Below, piece after piece: positions 45,107 through 52,787 of a stretch of 64,000 bases of DNA; positions within the stretch are counted from its first letter, which is position 1; every line of letters starts with the position of its first letter. Under the pieces are notes generated by a model that saw nothing but the letters and a program-made list of their open reading frames with translations, was not told where the DNA came from and searched no databases. Location: assembly GCA_965278965.1 (NCBI GenBank), contig OZ257127.1, positions 2,294,001 to 2,358,000 of the forward strand, in the 5' to 3' direction. Source of the DNA: UBA10649 sp965278965. GTDB taxonomy: Bacteria; Actinomycetota; Actinomycetes; S36-B12. A program made the translations under genes and the position numbers.

Positions 45107-46480
45107 ATGAGCATCACGACCACTCTCCCCCGCCCCACGCACGCACGGCGGGACTGCATCGAGCCCCTTCTCCCCGTCGTGGGGGCCGACCTCCGAGCGC
45201 CCGTGGTTCATGGCGGGGAGGTCCCCTACGCGGGCCTGGACGTCGCCGCCACCGCGCCGGCACTCGCAGCGGTCCTGGATCGGGTCGGGACCGCTCTCGC
45301 CCACTACGGCAGCGCCCACCGTGGCGCCGGCTACGCGTCGCGCGTGACGACGGATGCCTTGGAGGACGCCCGCGCGTCGATTGCGCGATGTCTCGGCGCG
45401 CGTGCGGACGACGATGTGATCCTGACGCGCAACACCACCGACGCGATCACGCTTCTCGCGTCAGCGCTTCCGGTCGGTTCCTCGGTCGTCGTTCTCGACA
45501 TCGAGCACCACGCGAACTTGCTGCCCTGGCGCCGACACGACGTGCGAACGGTCCACGCCCGCCCGCTCCTGGCGGAGACGATCCTTGCGATCGAGGACGA
45601 GCTGGCCAGCCGGCCCGCGACCCTGCTGGCGATCACGGGTGCATCGAACGTCACCGGTGAGGTGCTCCCGATCGCGCAACTGGCTCGGATCGCGCACCGG
45701 CACGGCGCGAGGATCAGCGTCGACGCCGCCCAGTGGGCGCCACACCGACGAATCGACATCGGCGCGCTCGACGTGGACTACATCGCGCTGTCCGGTCACA
45801 AGGTCTACGCCCCGTTCGGTGCGGGCGTGCTCGTTGGGCGGCATGACTGGTTGGAGGCGGCGCCCGCCTACCTTCCCGGCGGTGGCGCGGTCCGCGAGGT
45901 GACCACGCACGATGTGACGTGGGCGTCGTCGCCGCAGCGGCACGAGGGGGGCACGCCCAACGTGCTCGGCGCCGTCGCGCTGGCGACCGCGCTGCGGACC
46001 CTCGGCGACCTTCCGGATGGCGCCCAGGAGAAGCACGAGCGGGACCTGCTCGACCGGCTGGACGCGGGCCTGCGCGCGATCCCTGGTGTCACGCCACTTC
46101 GCATCTGGCCCGATGCACCCGACCGGGTCGGCGTCGCATCGTTCGTCGTCGACGGGTTCGACGCCGGCTACGTGTCCGCGGTCCTCTCCGCTGAGCACGG
46201 GATCGGCGTGCGGGATGGGCGGTTCTGTGCCCATCCGCTCCTGGCGTGGCTGTCGCCCAGCGGTTCCGCGGTTCGCGCGAGCCTCGGCGTCGGCTCGACC
46301 TCCGAGCACGTCGACCGGCTGCTGGATGCCCTGAGCGCGCTCGTCGCGGCCGGCCCGCGATGGACCTACGAGTGCGGTGCCGCCGGGTGGGTGCCCGTTC
46401 CGGAGACCCGTGACCTTGACCCGCTCGGGCTCGGCAGCTCGTCCGGCGCCCTCAACCCCTGCGAGAGCTCCGGGCTCTGA
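45107..46480 (+). CDS. Class V aminotransferase, cysteine-desulfurase-like, under SAM riboswitch control
   Basis: A 457-residue PLP enzyme of the SufS/CsdA-like group. It shows YGSAHRGAGYASRVTTDALE near residue 67, LTRNTTDAITLLASALPVG near residue 106, EHHANLLPWR near residue 130 (PLP-stacking His), ASNVTGEVLP, DAAQWAPHR, and the PLP lysine in YIALSGHKVYAPFGAGVLVG near residue 230. The GIGVRDGRFCAHPLL loop near residue 366 has the cysteine position used by desulfurases. The SAM riboswitch directly upstream ties it to methionine/cysteine sulfur supply. Its exact substrate is not given by sequence. ATG 45107 lies just past the aptamer. Confidence 0.87.
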   Translation: MSITTTLPRPTHARRDCIEPLLPVVGADLRAPVVHGGEVPYAGLDVAATAPALAAVLDRVGTALAHYGSAHRGAGYASRVTTDALEDARASIARCLGARADDDVILTRNTTDAITLLASALPVGSSVVVLDIEHHANLLPWRRHDVRTVHARPLLAETILAIEDELASRPATLLAITGASNVTGEVLPIAQLARIAHRHGARISVDAAQWAPHRRIDIGALDVDYIALSGHKVYAPFGAGVLVGRHDWLEAAPAYLPGGGAVREVTTHDVTWASSPQRHEGGTPNVLGAVALATALRTLGDLPDGAQEKHERDLLDRLDAGLRAIPGVTPLRIWPDAPDRVGVASFVVDGFDAGYVSAVLSAEHGIGVRDGRFCAHPLLAWLSPSGSAVRASLGVGSTSEHVDRLLDALSALVAAGPRWTYECGAAGWVPVPETRDLDPLGLGSSSGALNPCESSGL

Positions 46481-46583
46481 TAGCTCGAGCGACGGCGACG
46501 GGGTCGGCACGATTGAGGTGACGACGCCCGCGCCTCGCGGTTCCGCCACCTTCGGCACGCGCTGACGGGGCGTCTGCGTGCTG

Positions 46584-46952
46584 CTAGGGCGTGTTCGTTC
46601 GCGTGGTCGACACACCCAGGACGGGGGCGATCACGCAGTGGTTCGTGAGTCCGGCCAAGATCGGGACGAGCCCGACGACGGCCAGGACCAACCCTGCGCC
46701 ACCGAGCACGGCGCCCGCCGTGATCAGGGCAGCACCGGCCGCGATCCGGAGCGCCCGCCCGCCCGGCGTCGCCATCCGCCGTACGAACCGTTCGGCCGCT
46801 CGGCCGTCACGCTTGGGGGCCACGACCTCCGTGGCGGCGTGCCCGCCGCACCACTGGTTGGCTGGGACGTTCGCTCGCACGCTGCTCACATGCTGACCAC
46901 AGCCAGCCCAGGTCGTCTTGCCGCATGTTTGGCAGGTCACTGCTCGGCACAT
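46584..46952 (-). CDS. Zinc-ribbon-like domain fused to a YgaP-type (DUF2892) membrane domain
   Basis: A 122-residue protein. Residues 1-50 contain a Cys/His cluster (MCRAVTCQTCGKTTWAGCGQ, then QWCGGH) known to me as a separate small actinobacterial protein. Residues 60-122 have two membrane segments and the TNHCVIAPVLG ending of DUF2892, the membrane part of YgaP-type rhodaneses, but no rhodanese domain. It lies downstream of the AhpD-like gene on the leftward arm of the CsoR/CstR-type locus, which suggests persulfide or thiol handling at the membrane. The rest is inference. Confidence 0.75.
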   Translation of the reverse strand: MCRAVTCQTCGKTTWAGCGQHVSSVRANVPANQWCGGHAATEVVAPKRDGRAAERFVRRMATPGGRALRIAAGAALITAGAVLGGAGLVLAVVGLVPILAGLTNHCVIAPVLGVSTTRTNTP

Positions 46953-46962
46953 CGTCGCCTCC

Positions 46963-47346
46963 TCAGGCCGGCTCGGCGCCGGCCGCGGCCGCTGCTTCGA
47001 ACTCGCAGAACGCGGCGAACGCGCGGGGACCGTAGATGGTGGCTGGGCCGCCCTTCATGAGGAACGTGACCCCGATGGCCTCGGCGGCCTCCTGACGGCT
47101 CGCGCCCGCGCGCACCGCGGCCTGCGCGTGCGACGCGATGCATCCGTCGCATCCGTCCACGACGGCGATCGCCAGTGCAATGAGCTCCTTCATCCGGGTC
47201 TCCAACGCGCCCGCGGTGAACGCCGCGTCGTGTAGCGCACGGAAGCCGGCATACGTCTCGGGGATGGCGCGGCGCAGCTCCCGGTGGAGCGGCGATAGCT
47301 CCTCGAGGACTGCGGTTCCGTGCGATCCGTCTGCTGTCTGCGTCAT
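46963..47346 (-). CDS. Carboxymuconolactone decarboxylase / AhpD-like protein
   Basis: A 127-residue all-helical protein of the AhpD/CMD family. The redox motif CDGCIASHAQAA (CxxC followed by the family's histidine) is near residue 76, giving an AhpD-like peroxidase or disulfide reductase function rather than decarboxylation. ATG 47346 follows AAAGGG directly after the G-tract operators; the long open frame upstream crosses the operators and the divergent regulator and is a shadow. It shares the transcript with the zinc-ribbon/DUF2892 gene 10 nt downstream. Confidence 0.87.
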   Translation of the reverse strand: MTQTADGSHGTAVLEELSPLHRELRRAIPETYAGFRALHDAAFTAGALETRMKELIALAIAVVDGCDGCIASHAQAAVRAGASRQEAAEAIGVTFLMKGGPATIYGPRAFAAFCEFEAAAAAGAEPA

Positions 47347-47358
47347 GGCATCCCTTTC

Positions 47359-47416
47359 GGTATATCCCCCCAGGGGGATACGACGACCATACCGGATCCC
47401 CCCAGGGGGATACAAT
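47359..47416. promoter_or_regulatory. Two CsoR/CstR-type operators and divergent -10 boxes
   Basis: Two 18-bp sites, 47363-47380 and 47395-47412, share the pattern AT-CCCCC-CA-GGGGG-AT; the first is a perfect TATCCCCC/GGGGGATA palindrome, the second differs by one end base. Their spacing is 32 bp, three helical turns. The second site overlaps TACAAT (47411-47416), a -10 for the regulator gene; the first overlaps the minus-strand -10 TATACC (47364-47359) of the AhpD-like gene. This G-tract palindrome is the known site type of the CsoR/CstR family. Confidence 0.8.
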
Positions 47417-47435
47417 TCGAGCGGCGGAAGGGGAC

Positions 47436-47702
47436 GTGATGAGACTGGAGAGCCAGGACACACGCCAGATCGGAACGAGACTGCGACGGGCGCATGGCCA
47501 CCTCGCGCGGGTGATCGCGATGCTGGACGAAGGGGCCGAGTGCGAGGACGTACTGACGCAGCTGGCGGCGGTCCACAAAGCAGTCGGCCGCAGCGCGTAC
47601 GCCCTCGTGACGACCGGACTCGTCCAGTGCATCCGTGAGGCCGACGGCGCCGAGAACGTCGACGCGCAGCGCCTGGAGAAGCTGTTCGGGTCCTTCGCCT
47701 GA
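47436..47702 (+). CDS. CsoR/FrmR-family repressor with CstR-like cysteine pattern
   Basis: An 88-residue all-helical DUF156 regulator. Counted from ATG 47436, cysteines stand at positions 36 and 65, the two thiol ligands of CsoR, but position 61, histidine in copper-sensing CsoR, is glycine (TTGLVQC). Two cysteines 29 apart without the histidine is the pattern of CstR, which senses persulfide/polysulfide. The RLRRAHGHLARVIAML helix is the DNA-contact region. It is divergent from the AhpD-like/DUF2892 genes and faces two matching operators, so it is presumably their repressor. ATG 47439 is an equal start candidate. Confidence 0.87.
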   Translation: MMRLESQDTRQIGTRLRRAHGHLARVIAMLDEGAECEDVLTQLAAVHKAVGRSAYALVTTGLVQCIREADGAENVDAQRLEKLFGSFA

Positions 47703-47827
47703 CCTGTGCGGTCGCGGGCCCATGACTTCCAAATAGCGTGCGGTCGGCACACAAAGGGACTAGGTCGGCCTTCTGGGGAGACGACCTAGGCCCATTCGGT
47801 GGGGGCTCGTGCGGCAAGTAGTTTCGG

Positions 47828-48124
47828 GTGCGTGCTGTCGCAGTCGCCGATCTCTGCGCAGTACACCCGACGCCGCAGCGCCTGCGGGGCGTACGCGACC
47901 GAGCCCTCGAGCGGGCGCTTCTCCTCGTCCTCGCCCTGATGGCCGAAGGTCGGAGCAACGCCGCCATCGCCGGCCAGCTGTTCCTGACGGAGAAAGCCGT
48001 GGTGCAGCACACCTCGAACATCTACGACGCGCTCGGGCTGCCGGTCGACGCGGACGATCGCCGCCGCGTCCTGGCGGTCATCCGCTACCTCAAGGCAGCG
48101 GCGGACGCCCCGGCGCCGGGCTGA
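47828..48124 (+). pseudogene. LuxR/NarL-type response regulator remnant (HTH domain only)
   Basis: A 98-codon frame whose C-terminal 65 residues are a LuxR-type helix-turn-helix (LMAEGRSNAAIAGQLFLTEK, then SNIYDALGLPVDADDRRRVL), as in NarL/FixJ response regulators. The N-terminal part is short and unlike a receiver domain, and no receiver is encoded upstream in any frame I can read. It is best seen as the broken end of a response regulator gene, though a stand-alone HTH protein started at GTG 47828 cannot be excluded. A CTAGGTCG/CGACCTAG dyad (47760-47789) lies upstream. Confidence 0.55.
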
Positions 48125-48331
48125 GAGTCCTACCGCTGCACCGACCGCTGACGGCGGAGCGATTCCCCCGTGACCGCCCCGCCGTCCGCCGTGTGTGCCC
48201 GGCGGCAGCGCTCGACTCCAAAGCGACCGCCGTGGGGATGCTGGCAGATCGAGCAGCCAACCGTCAAGTGACTGCTTTGCAGTGGTCGGCTATTCGGCGC
48301 TGCGTGCGCGTTGACCAGTCCCGAGAGGGGT

Positions 48332-48895
48332 GTGAAACTACAAAGTGTGGTTTTTGAGGTCGACACTGAGCGCCAACGCTTGCGCGCGCTGTCGCATCCG
48401 GTCCGACTGCGGATCCTGTCGCTGCTCACGGATTCACCGAAGTCCGGCACGGAACTCGCGCCGCTCCTGTCGATGTCCCAGGCTGCCGTCAGCTACCACG
48501 TTCGAGCGTTGGCAGACGCGGGTCTGATCGAGCTCGACGAGGTCCGTCCGGTCCGGGGTGGCCGGGAGAAGCTGTATCGCCTCGTCGACGGCGGCAAGGT
48601 GACGGGTGCGCCGAGCGATCTCGAGGCCAACGTGGTCACCGCCGCAGCCGAGATCGTCCGTCGGATCGAGGCCCTGGGTCCCCGCAGCTGGGATGTCTTC
48701 GGCGACCTGGAGGTGTGGGTGGAGGAGGAGACGTGGGTGCGCCACACTCAAGCCATCGCCACAGAGATCGAGCACCTCCATGCCGTGGCCAAGCCGCGGC
48801 GAGAACCGGGCACGATTCGCGTCAGCTCGACGACGCTGATGTTCAGCGAGAACAAGCCCAAGCCCGCGCGCCGGCGCCGCAAGGGAAACGCCTGA
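48332..48895 (+). CDS. Winged-helix transcriptional regulator (ArsR-like)
   Basis: A protein of about 187 residues. Residues 8-85 form an ArsR-type winged helix (RLRALSHPVRLRILSLLTDS, LSMSQAAVSYHVRALADAGL, wing RGGREKLYRLV). The remainder is a helical domain of unknown function, ending in a basic tail (KPARRRRKGNA). No metal-binding cysteines are present. The start is uncertain: TTG 48311, GTG 48332 and GTG 48347 are all possible and none has an ideally spaced Shine-Dalgarno. What it controls is not evident. Confidence 0.78.
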   Translation: MKLQSVVFEVDTERQRLRALSHPVRLRILSLLTDSPKSGTELAPLLSMSQAAVSYHVRALADAGLIELDEVRPVRGGREKLYRLVDGGKVTGAPSDLEANVVTAAAEIVRRIEALGPRSWDVFGDLEVWVEEETWVRHTQAIATEIEHLHAVAKPRREPGTIRVSSTTLMFSENKPKPARRRRKGNA

Positions 48896-49098
48896 GCCGC
48901 AACCAGACTCATCGGGTCGTGCGCCCGTCTCGCACTCTCGGCCGTCTGTGCCAGGAGGTCAAGAGCCGGGCGGATCCGCTGCTTTCCCCCGACGAGTGAG
49001 GTACAGGATCACCCGGGCTCACGGTGGTCGGGTTCGTCCGCGTCAAGGAGTCGACAAAATCGTTGACGCGGCGGCGCTGTTGGGTGCTGGATGGGCAT

Positions 49099-49863
49099 GT
49101 GACCCGCGCCGATCGAACGACTGTAGTCATTGCCGTCGCTGTGGCGACGCCCCTGGCGATCTGTGCGCTGCTGGCAGGGTTCCGCGGTAGCTTCGCGAAC
49201 ACGAACGCCGCGCTCATCCTGGTTCTTGTCGTCGTCGCCTTCGCTGCGACCGGCCTGCGGTCGGCCGGCGTTTCAGCAGCAGTGTCGAGTGCGCTGTGGT
49301 TCGACTTCTTCCTTACCGAGCCCTACCAGCAGTTCACGATCACCGACCGCGATGACATGGAGACGATGGTCCTGCTCCTCCTCGTCGGCATCGCCGTGAC
49401 CGAGGTCGCCCTGTGGGGGCGACGCCAGCAGGCGCGAGCAAGCCGTCAGGAGGGGTTCCTCAGTGGGGTCTTGTCGGCCGCCAGCGGCGCCGCTGGCGGC
49501 ACCGTCCCGCAGGAGGCCCTGACCGCGGACGTCGCAGCGCGGATCACCGACGTCCTTCGTCTCGATGACTGCCGCTTCGACACCGCGCACGGCGACAGCC
49601 TGCCTCGCCTCAGCCGAGACGGAAGCATCAGCTGGCAGGGACTCATCGTGGATGTCGAACGTGACGGACTCCCAACGGACACCCGAATCGAGCTTCCCGT
49701 CGAGAGCGGCGGCGTCAGCCACGGCCGATTCCTGCTCACCGCATCCACCCGCGTTCGGCGACCCGATCTCCAACAGCGGCTCGTCGCGATCGCCCTCGCC
49801 GACCAGGTCGCAGCTGCACTCACGAGCGCGGAGTCTCCCGGCCGGCGAGGTCCGCTGGTGTGA
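49099..49863 (+). CDS. KdpD-type DUF4118 membrane sensor domain protein lacking a kinase
   Basis: A 254-residue protein from GTG 49099 (279 residues if GTG 49024 is used). Four hydrophobic segments in the first 110 residues match the DUF4118 membrane domain of KdpD histidine kinases, including the typical WFDFFLTEPYQQFTITDRDD junction. Residues 150-245 look like a GAF-type domain (ITDVLRLDDCRFD). No histidine kinase domain follows, so it is a free sensor module or the leftover of a truncated kinase. It is 203 nt after the winged-helix regulator gene. Confidence 0.78.
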   Translation: MTRADRTTVVIAVAVATPLAICALLAGFRGSFANTNAALILVLVVVAFAATGLRSAGVSAAVSSALWFDFFLTEPYQQFTITDRDDMETMVLLLLVGIAVTEVALWGRRQQARASRQEGFLSGVLSAASGAAGGTVPQEALTADVAARITDVLRLDDCRFDTAHGDSLPRLSRDGSISWQGLIVDVERDGLPTDTRIELPVESGGVSHGRFLLTASTRVRRPDLQQRLVAIALADQVAAALTSAESPGRRGPLV

Positions 49864-50060
49864 AGGCATGGACCTTCAGCCGAGGCATGTGCTCCCGGCG
49901 GGAAGTCGCGCCGGCTGTCAGCGTGGTCGGGGCCTGTCCGGTGCCCGAGAACCGCGCCACACGATTCGCAACGGCAGGTGCTGTCGCGGCGGCGACGGGC
50001 GGGATCCGCACGGCGCGTACCGCTAGCTCCTGGATACGAGCGTTCCAGAAGACCTCGCGG

Positions 50061-50534
50061 TCAATGCCGAGCATGGCCTCGCGGGTGGCGAGCGACGACG
50101 GATGAGAGTCGGGAGCTGATCGCGTCCTTGAGCGCGACGTGAGCCGGTCGGCGACCGGCGAGCGAGACCACGAGAGCGAGGGCCGCAAATGCTGCGAAGA
50201 CGATCAACTCCATCCAAGGACCCCAGTTCGGGCCGTCCGCCGAGCCCGCGGCGATGCTGCTCGTGAACAGGTAGCCGACCACGGCAATGCACGCCGAAGC
50301 CCCCGGTGTCGCCCACCAGGACGACGCCGCGATCACTCCAGCGAACACCAAGACCGCCCCGACGGCCGCCGTTGGCACCGCGCCGTAGGACACGGCGCCG
50401 AGCAGGAAGCCGAGAAGGGCGGCGCCCACCGCGCGCGTGTCCGACCACCGCGACGTAGACGGACGTCCGACTGCGTGGGCGGAGGCAGACCGATGACGTG
50501 GCACATGACTATCGGATCCCCGGGCAGGCACCAC
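50061..50534 (-). CDS. Putative small membrane protein
   Basis: A 157-residue frame from GTG 50534. Residues 35-130 contain four hydrophobic segments (AVGAALLGFLLGAVSYGAV, AVGAVLVFAGVIAASSWWA, ACIAVVGYLFTSSIAAG, MELIVFAAFAALALVVSLAG). The N-terminal 30 residues are polar and may not be translated. I recognise no family. It is convergent with the DUF4118 gene. The regular spacing of hydrophobic segments argues for a real gene, but the overlapping frames are also open and support is moderate. Confidence 0.5.
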   Translation of the reverse strand: MVPARGSDSHVPRHRSASAHAVGRPSTSRWSDTRAVGAALLGFLLGAVSYGAVPTAAVGAVLVFAGVIAASSWWATPGASACIAVVGYLFTSSIAAGSADGPNWGPWMELIVFAAFAALALVVSLAGRRPAHVALKDAISSRLSSVVARHPRGHARH

Positions 50535-50926
50535 CGAGTGTGATCCTGATGGGTCCTTTACCCTGACGGCCGAGATCGGTGCGGATCACTTACTAACGGA
50601 CAGATCTCCGTAGTTACGGTCCCGCAGAAGTCGACCCACCTGCCTGAGCTGATCGCGCGATCGACCTGACACGGTCGACCGCCAGGGCGTGATCCATGGC
50701 GTTCTCGCTGTGACCCATCAAGGACCCGTCAGGAAGCGCGTCGTCGCGGCGGCCTCGCTACCAATATTGGCTCATGCCGGGTCCGGAATCGGAGTGTGGG
50801 AGGTCAGGGCGACGACGGCGCACGACCAGTGATCACCGTGGCGCAGACTGGCCACAGCGATGATCGCGCGACTTGATGGCGCCGCTGCGCTGAAGCAGTG
50901 AAGTTGGACGAGCAGGAGGAGGTGCG
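50535..50926. other. Intergenic region with inverted box pair, no gene seen
   Basis: 392 bp without a convincing gene and with slightly lower GC. CCTGATGGGTCCTT (50545-50558) and AAGGACCCGTCAGG (50720-50733) are inverted copies matching at 13 of 14 positions. CCAATATTGG at 50761-50770 is a perfect 10-bp palindrome. The last 30 bases hold a strong GGAGGAGG ribosome-binding site for the CorA gene. Confidence 0.5.
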
Positions 50927-51943
50927 ATGGCGATCATCGACAACGCGGTCTATGTAGACGGAGTACGCACGACGGATCCTGCGAGTCTGGAGGAGACGTA
51001 CGAGGCGATGGCCACGTGCGGTGGCATGGCGTGGATCGGGCTGTACCGTCCAAGCGCCTCGGAGATCCGATCGGTGGCAGAAGAGTTCAGCCTGCATCCG
51101 TTGGCTGTCGATGACGCTGTGCGCGCACATCAACGGCCGAAGCTGGAGCGCTACGACAACGTCTTGTTCACCGTCCTACGACCTGCCCGGTACCTGGACG
51201 ACGTCGAGCTCGTCGAGTTCGGCGAGCTGCACGTCTTCACGGGGCCCGACTTCGTCGTGACGGTTCGGCACGCCGAGTCACCGGATCTGGCCCGCGTCCG
51301 CGATCGGCTCGAGGCTCACCCCGGGCTGCTGCGTCTGGGTCCTGAAGCCGTCCTCTACGCCATCATCGACCAGGTCATCGACGAGTACGAGCCTGTCATC
51401 GCCGGCATCGAGAACGACATCGACGAGATCGAGGACGAGCTGTTCAACAGCGAGAGCGATGTGTCCCGACGGATCTATCAACTCTCCCGAGAAGTCGTCG
51501 AGTTCCAGCGGGCAACGCATCCCCTCACGGGCATGCTCGAGGGCCTCATTGGAGGCTTTGAGAAGTACGGCGTCGACGTCGAGTTGCAGCGGCTGATCCG
51601 CGACGTACTCGATCATGTGCTGCGCGTCGCCGAACGAGTGACCTCTTTTCGCGCGATTCTGCAGAACGCACTCACTGTCCAGGCGACTCTCGTCGCGCAG
51701 CGGCAGAACGACGAGATGCGCCATCTGACCGAGTCCAGCCTGGCGCAGAACGAAGAGGTGAAGAAGATCTCCGCATGGGCCGCAATCCTCTTCGCCCCCA
51801 CGCTCGTCGGGACCATCTACGGAATGAACTTCACCCACATGCCCGAGCTCGAATGGCAGTACGGCTATGCCTTCGCCGTCTCCATGATGATCGCGACGGG
51901 CGTGGCCCTGTACGCGATCTTCAAGCGACGCCGATGGCTGTGA
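50927..51943 (+). CDS. CorA-family magnesium/divalent cation transporter
   Basis: A 338-residue CorA-type channel. The N-terminal alpha/beta cytoplasmic domain (residues 1-250) ends in a long helix, followed by two membrane segments near residues 280-300 and 312-332. The pore signature YGMNF lies between them (IYGMNFTHMPELEWQYGY), followed by the basic end KRRRW. It carries Mg2+ or Co2+/Ni2+ into the cell. ATG 50927 is preceded by GGAGGAGG at 5-6 nt, one of the strongest ribosome-binding sites in the window. Confidence 0.93.
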   Translation: MAIIDNAVYVDGVRTTDPASLEETYEAMATCGGMAWIGLYRPSASEIRSVAEEFSLHPLAVDDAVRAHQRPKLERYDNVLFTVLRPARYLDDVELVEFGELHVFTGPDFVVTVRHAESPDLARVRDRLEAHPGLLRLGPEAVLYAIIDQVIDEYEPVIAGIENDIDEIEDELFNSESDVSRRIYQLSREVVEFQRATHPLTGMLEGLIGGFEKYGVDVELQRLIRDVLDHVLRVAERVTSFRAILQNALTVQATLVAQRQNDEMRHLTESSLAQNEEVKKISAWAAILFAPTLVGTIYGMNFTHMPELEWQYGYAFAVSMMIATGVALYAIFKRRRWL

Positions 51944-52090
51944 CCGCGCAGCGGCCGAGGTGTGCCGCCGCGCTTCGGGCCGGACATCCAACTGGGCCTG
52001 CCGCGTCAGCCCGGAGCCTTGCACGTCGGCTTGCACCCCGGGCAGGACAGCGGGGGCCGCTACATCCTTGACCGACGCAGCGCGAGTGCG

Positions 52091-52597
52091 TCAGTCGGGG
52101 AACGAGCGCAGGAGGTCGGCGAGCTCGCGCTGCTCGTCGGTCCCGAGGTGCGCGAGGATCGCGTGCTCGCGCTGCATGAGGTCCGAAAGTGCGTCATCGA
52201 CGGCGGCCCGGCCCGCGTCCGTCAGCACCACCTGGACGCCGCGACGGTCGACCGGATCGGGTGCGCGACGGACCAGCCCGCGTTGCTCGAGCCGGTCGAT
52301 GCGGTTGGTCATCGTCCCGCTGGTGACGCCGGTCTCGGTGCCGAGCTGACCGGCCGACAGCGAGTACGGCGTGCCGGCGCGGCGCAGCGCGGAGAGCACG
52401 TCGAACTCCCACGTGTCGAGATGGTGCGCCGAGAAGGCCTCGCGCCGGGCGCGATCGAGATGCCGAGCCAGCCGCATGACCCGTGAGAGGACCTGGAGCG
52501 GGGAGACGTCGACGTCGGGCCGCTCGCGCCGCCATGCGGCGGTGATCTTGTCGACCTCGTCGGGCACGGTCGCGCGGCCGGGCGTTGACGTGGTCAT
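52091..52597 (-). CDS. MarR-family transcriptional regulator
   Basis: A 168-residue winged-helix repressor. The HTH region (SLSAGQLGTETGVTSGTMTN) is followed by the wing RRAPDPVDRRGVQVVLTDAG, the signature DxRxxxVxLT of MarR proteins. ATG 52597 lies 14 nt from a 28-bp perfect palindrome, so it is very likely autoregulated. No obvious partner gene is next to it: the tetR and desaturase genes lie upstream on the same strand and CorA is convergent downstream. Ligand unknown. Confidence 0.9.
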   Translation of the reverse strand: MTTSTPGRATVPDEVDKITAAWRRERPDVDVSPLQVLSRVMRLARHLDRARREAFSAHHLDTWEFDVLSALRRAGTPYSLSAGQLGTETGVTSGTMTNRIDRLEQRGLVRRAPDPVDRRGVQVVLTDAGRAAVDDALSDLMQREHAILAHLGTDEQRELADLLRSFPD

Positions 52598-52611
52598 GGC
52601 GTCATCGTACG

Positions 52612-52639
52612 TCGAGAATCTTGACGTCAAGATTCTCGA
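52612..52639 (-). promoter_or_regulatory. 28-bp perfect palindrome, probable MarR operator
   Basis: Fourteen bases (TCGAGAATCTTGAC) are followed directly by their exact inverse complement, with no centre gap. The core ATCTTGAC-GTCAAGAT resembles MarR-family sites. It stands immediately upstream of the marR start codon. A perfect dyad of this size would be very rare by chance. Confidence 0.8.
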
Positions 52640-52667
52640 GGAAGCGAGTCCTGGCGCAGAAGCGAGT

Positions 52668-52740
52668 GGGACGTTCAGCACGACACGCCGGGGCTCCCGG
52701 GCGTGTCGTGCTGAACGTCCCAGAAAGCGGGAGGTGCGGC
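52668..52740 (-). repeat. Perfect 22-bp stem hairpin; copy 2 of the dispersed palindromic repeat
   Basis: Arms 52668-52689 and 52700-52721 are exact inverse complements (starting GGGACGTTCAGC) with a 10-nt loop. Together with the adjoining AGAAAGCGGGAGGTGCGG (52722-52739) the whole block, read on the minus strand, matches 34028-34096. It lies 47 bp beyond the stop of the leftward tetR gene, so it probably terminates the desaturase-tetR transcript before marR. Confidence 0.75.
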
Positions 52741-52787
52741 AGGAGAGGGTGCGGCGGGCGAGACGGGGTTGGACGAAGGCGCCCGGG

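Noticed and set aside
46500..50900. Possible genomic island or mobile element
   Set aside because: The gene mix is accessory-like, but no integrase, transposase, tRNA target or flanking direct repeats are visible.
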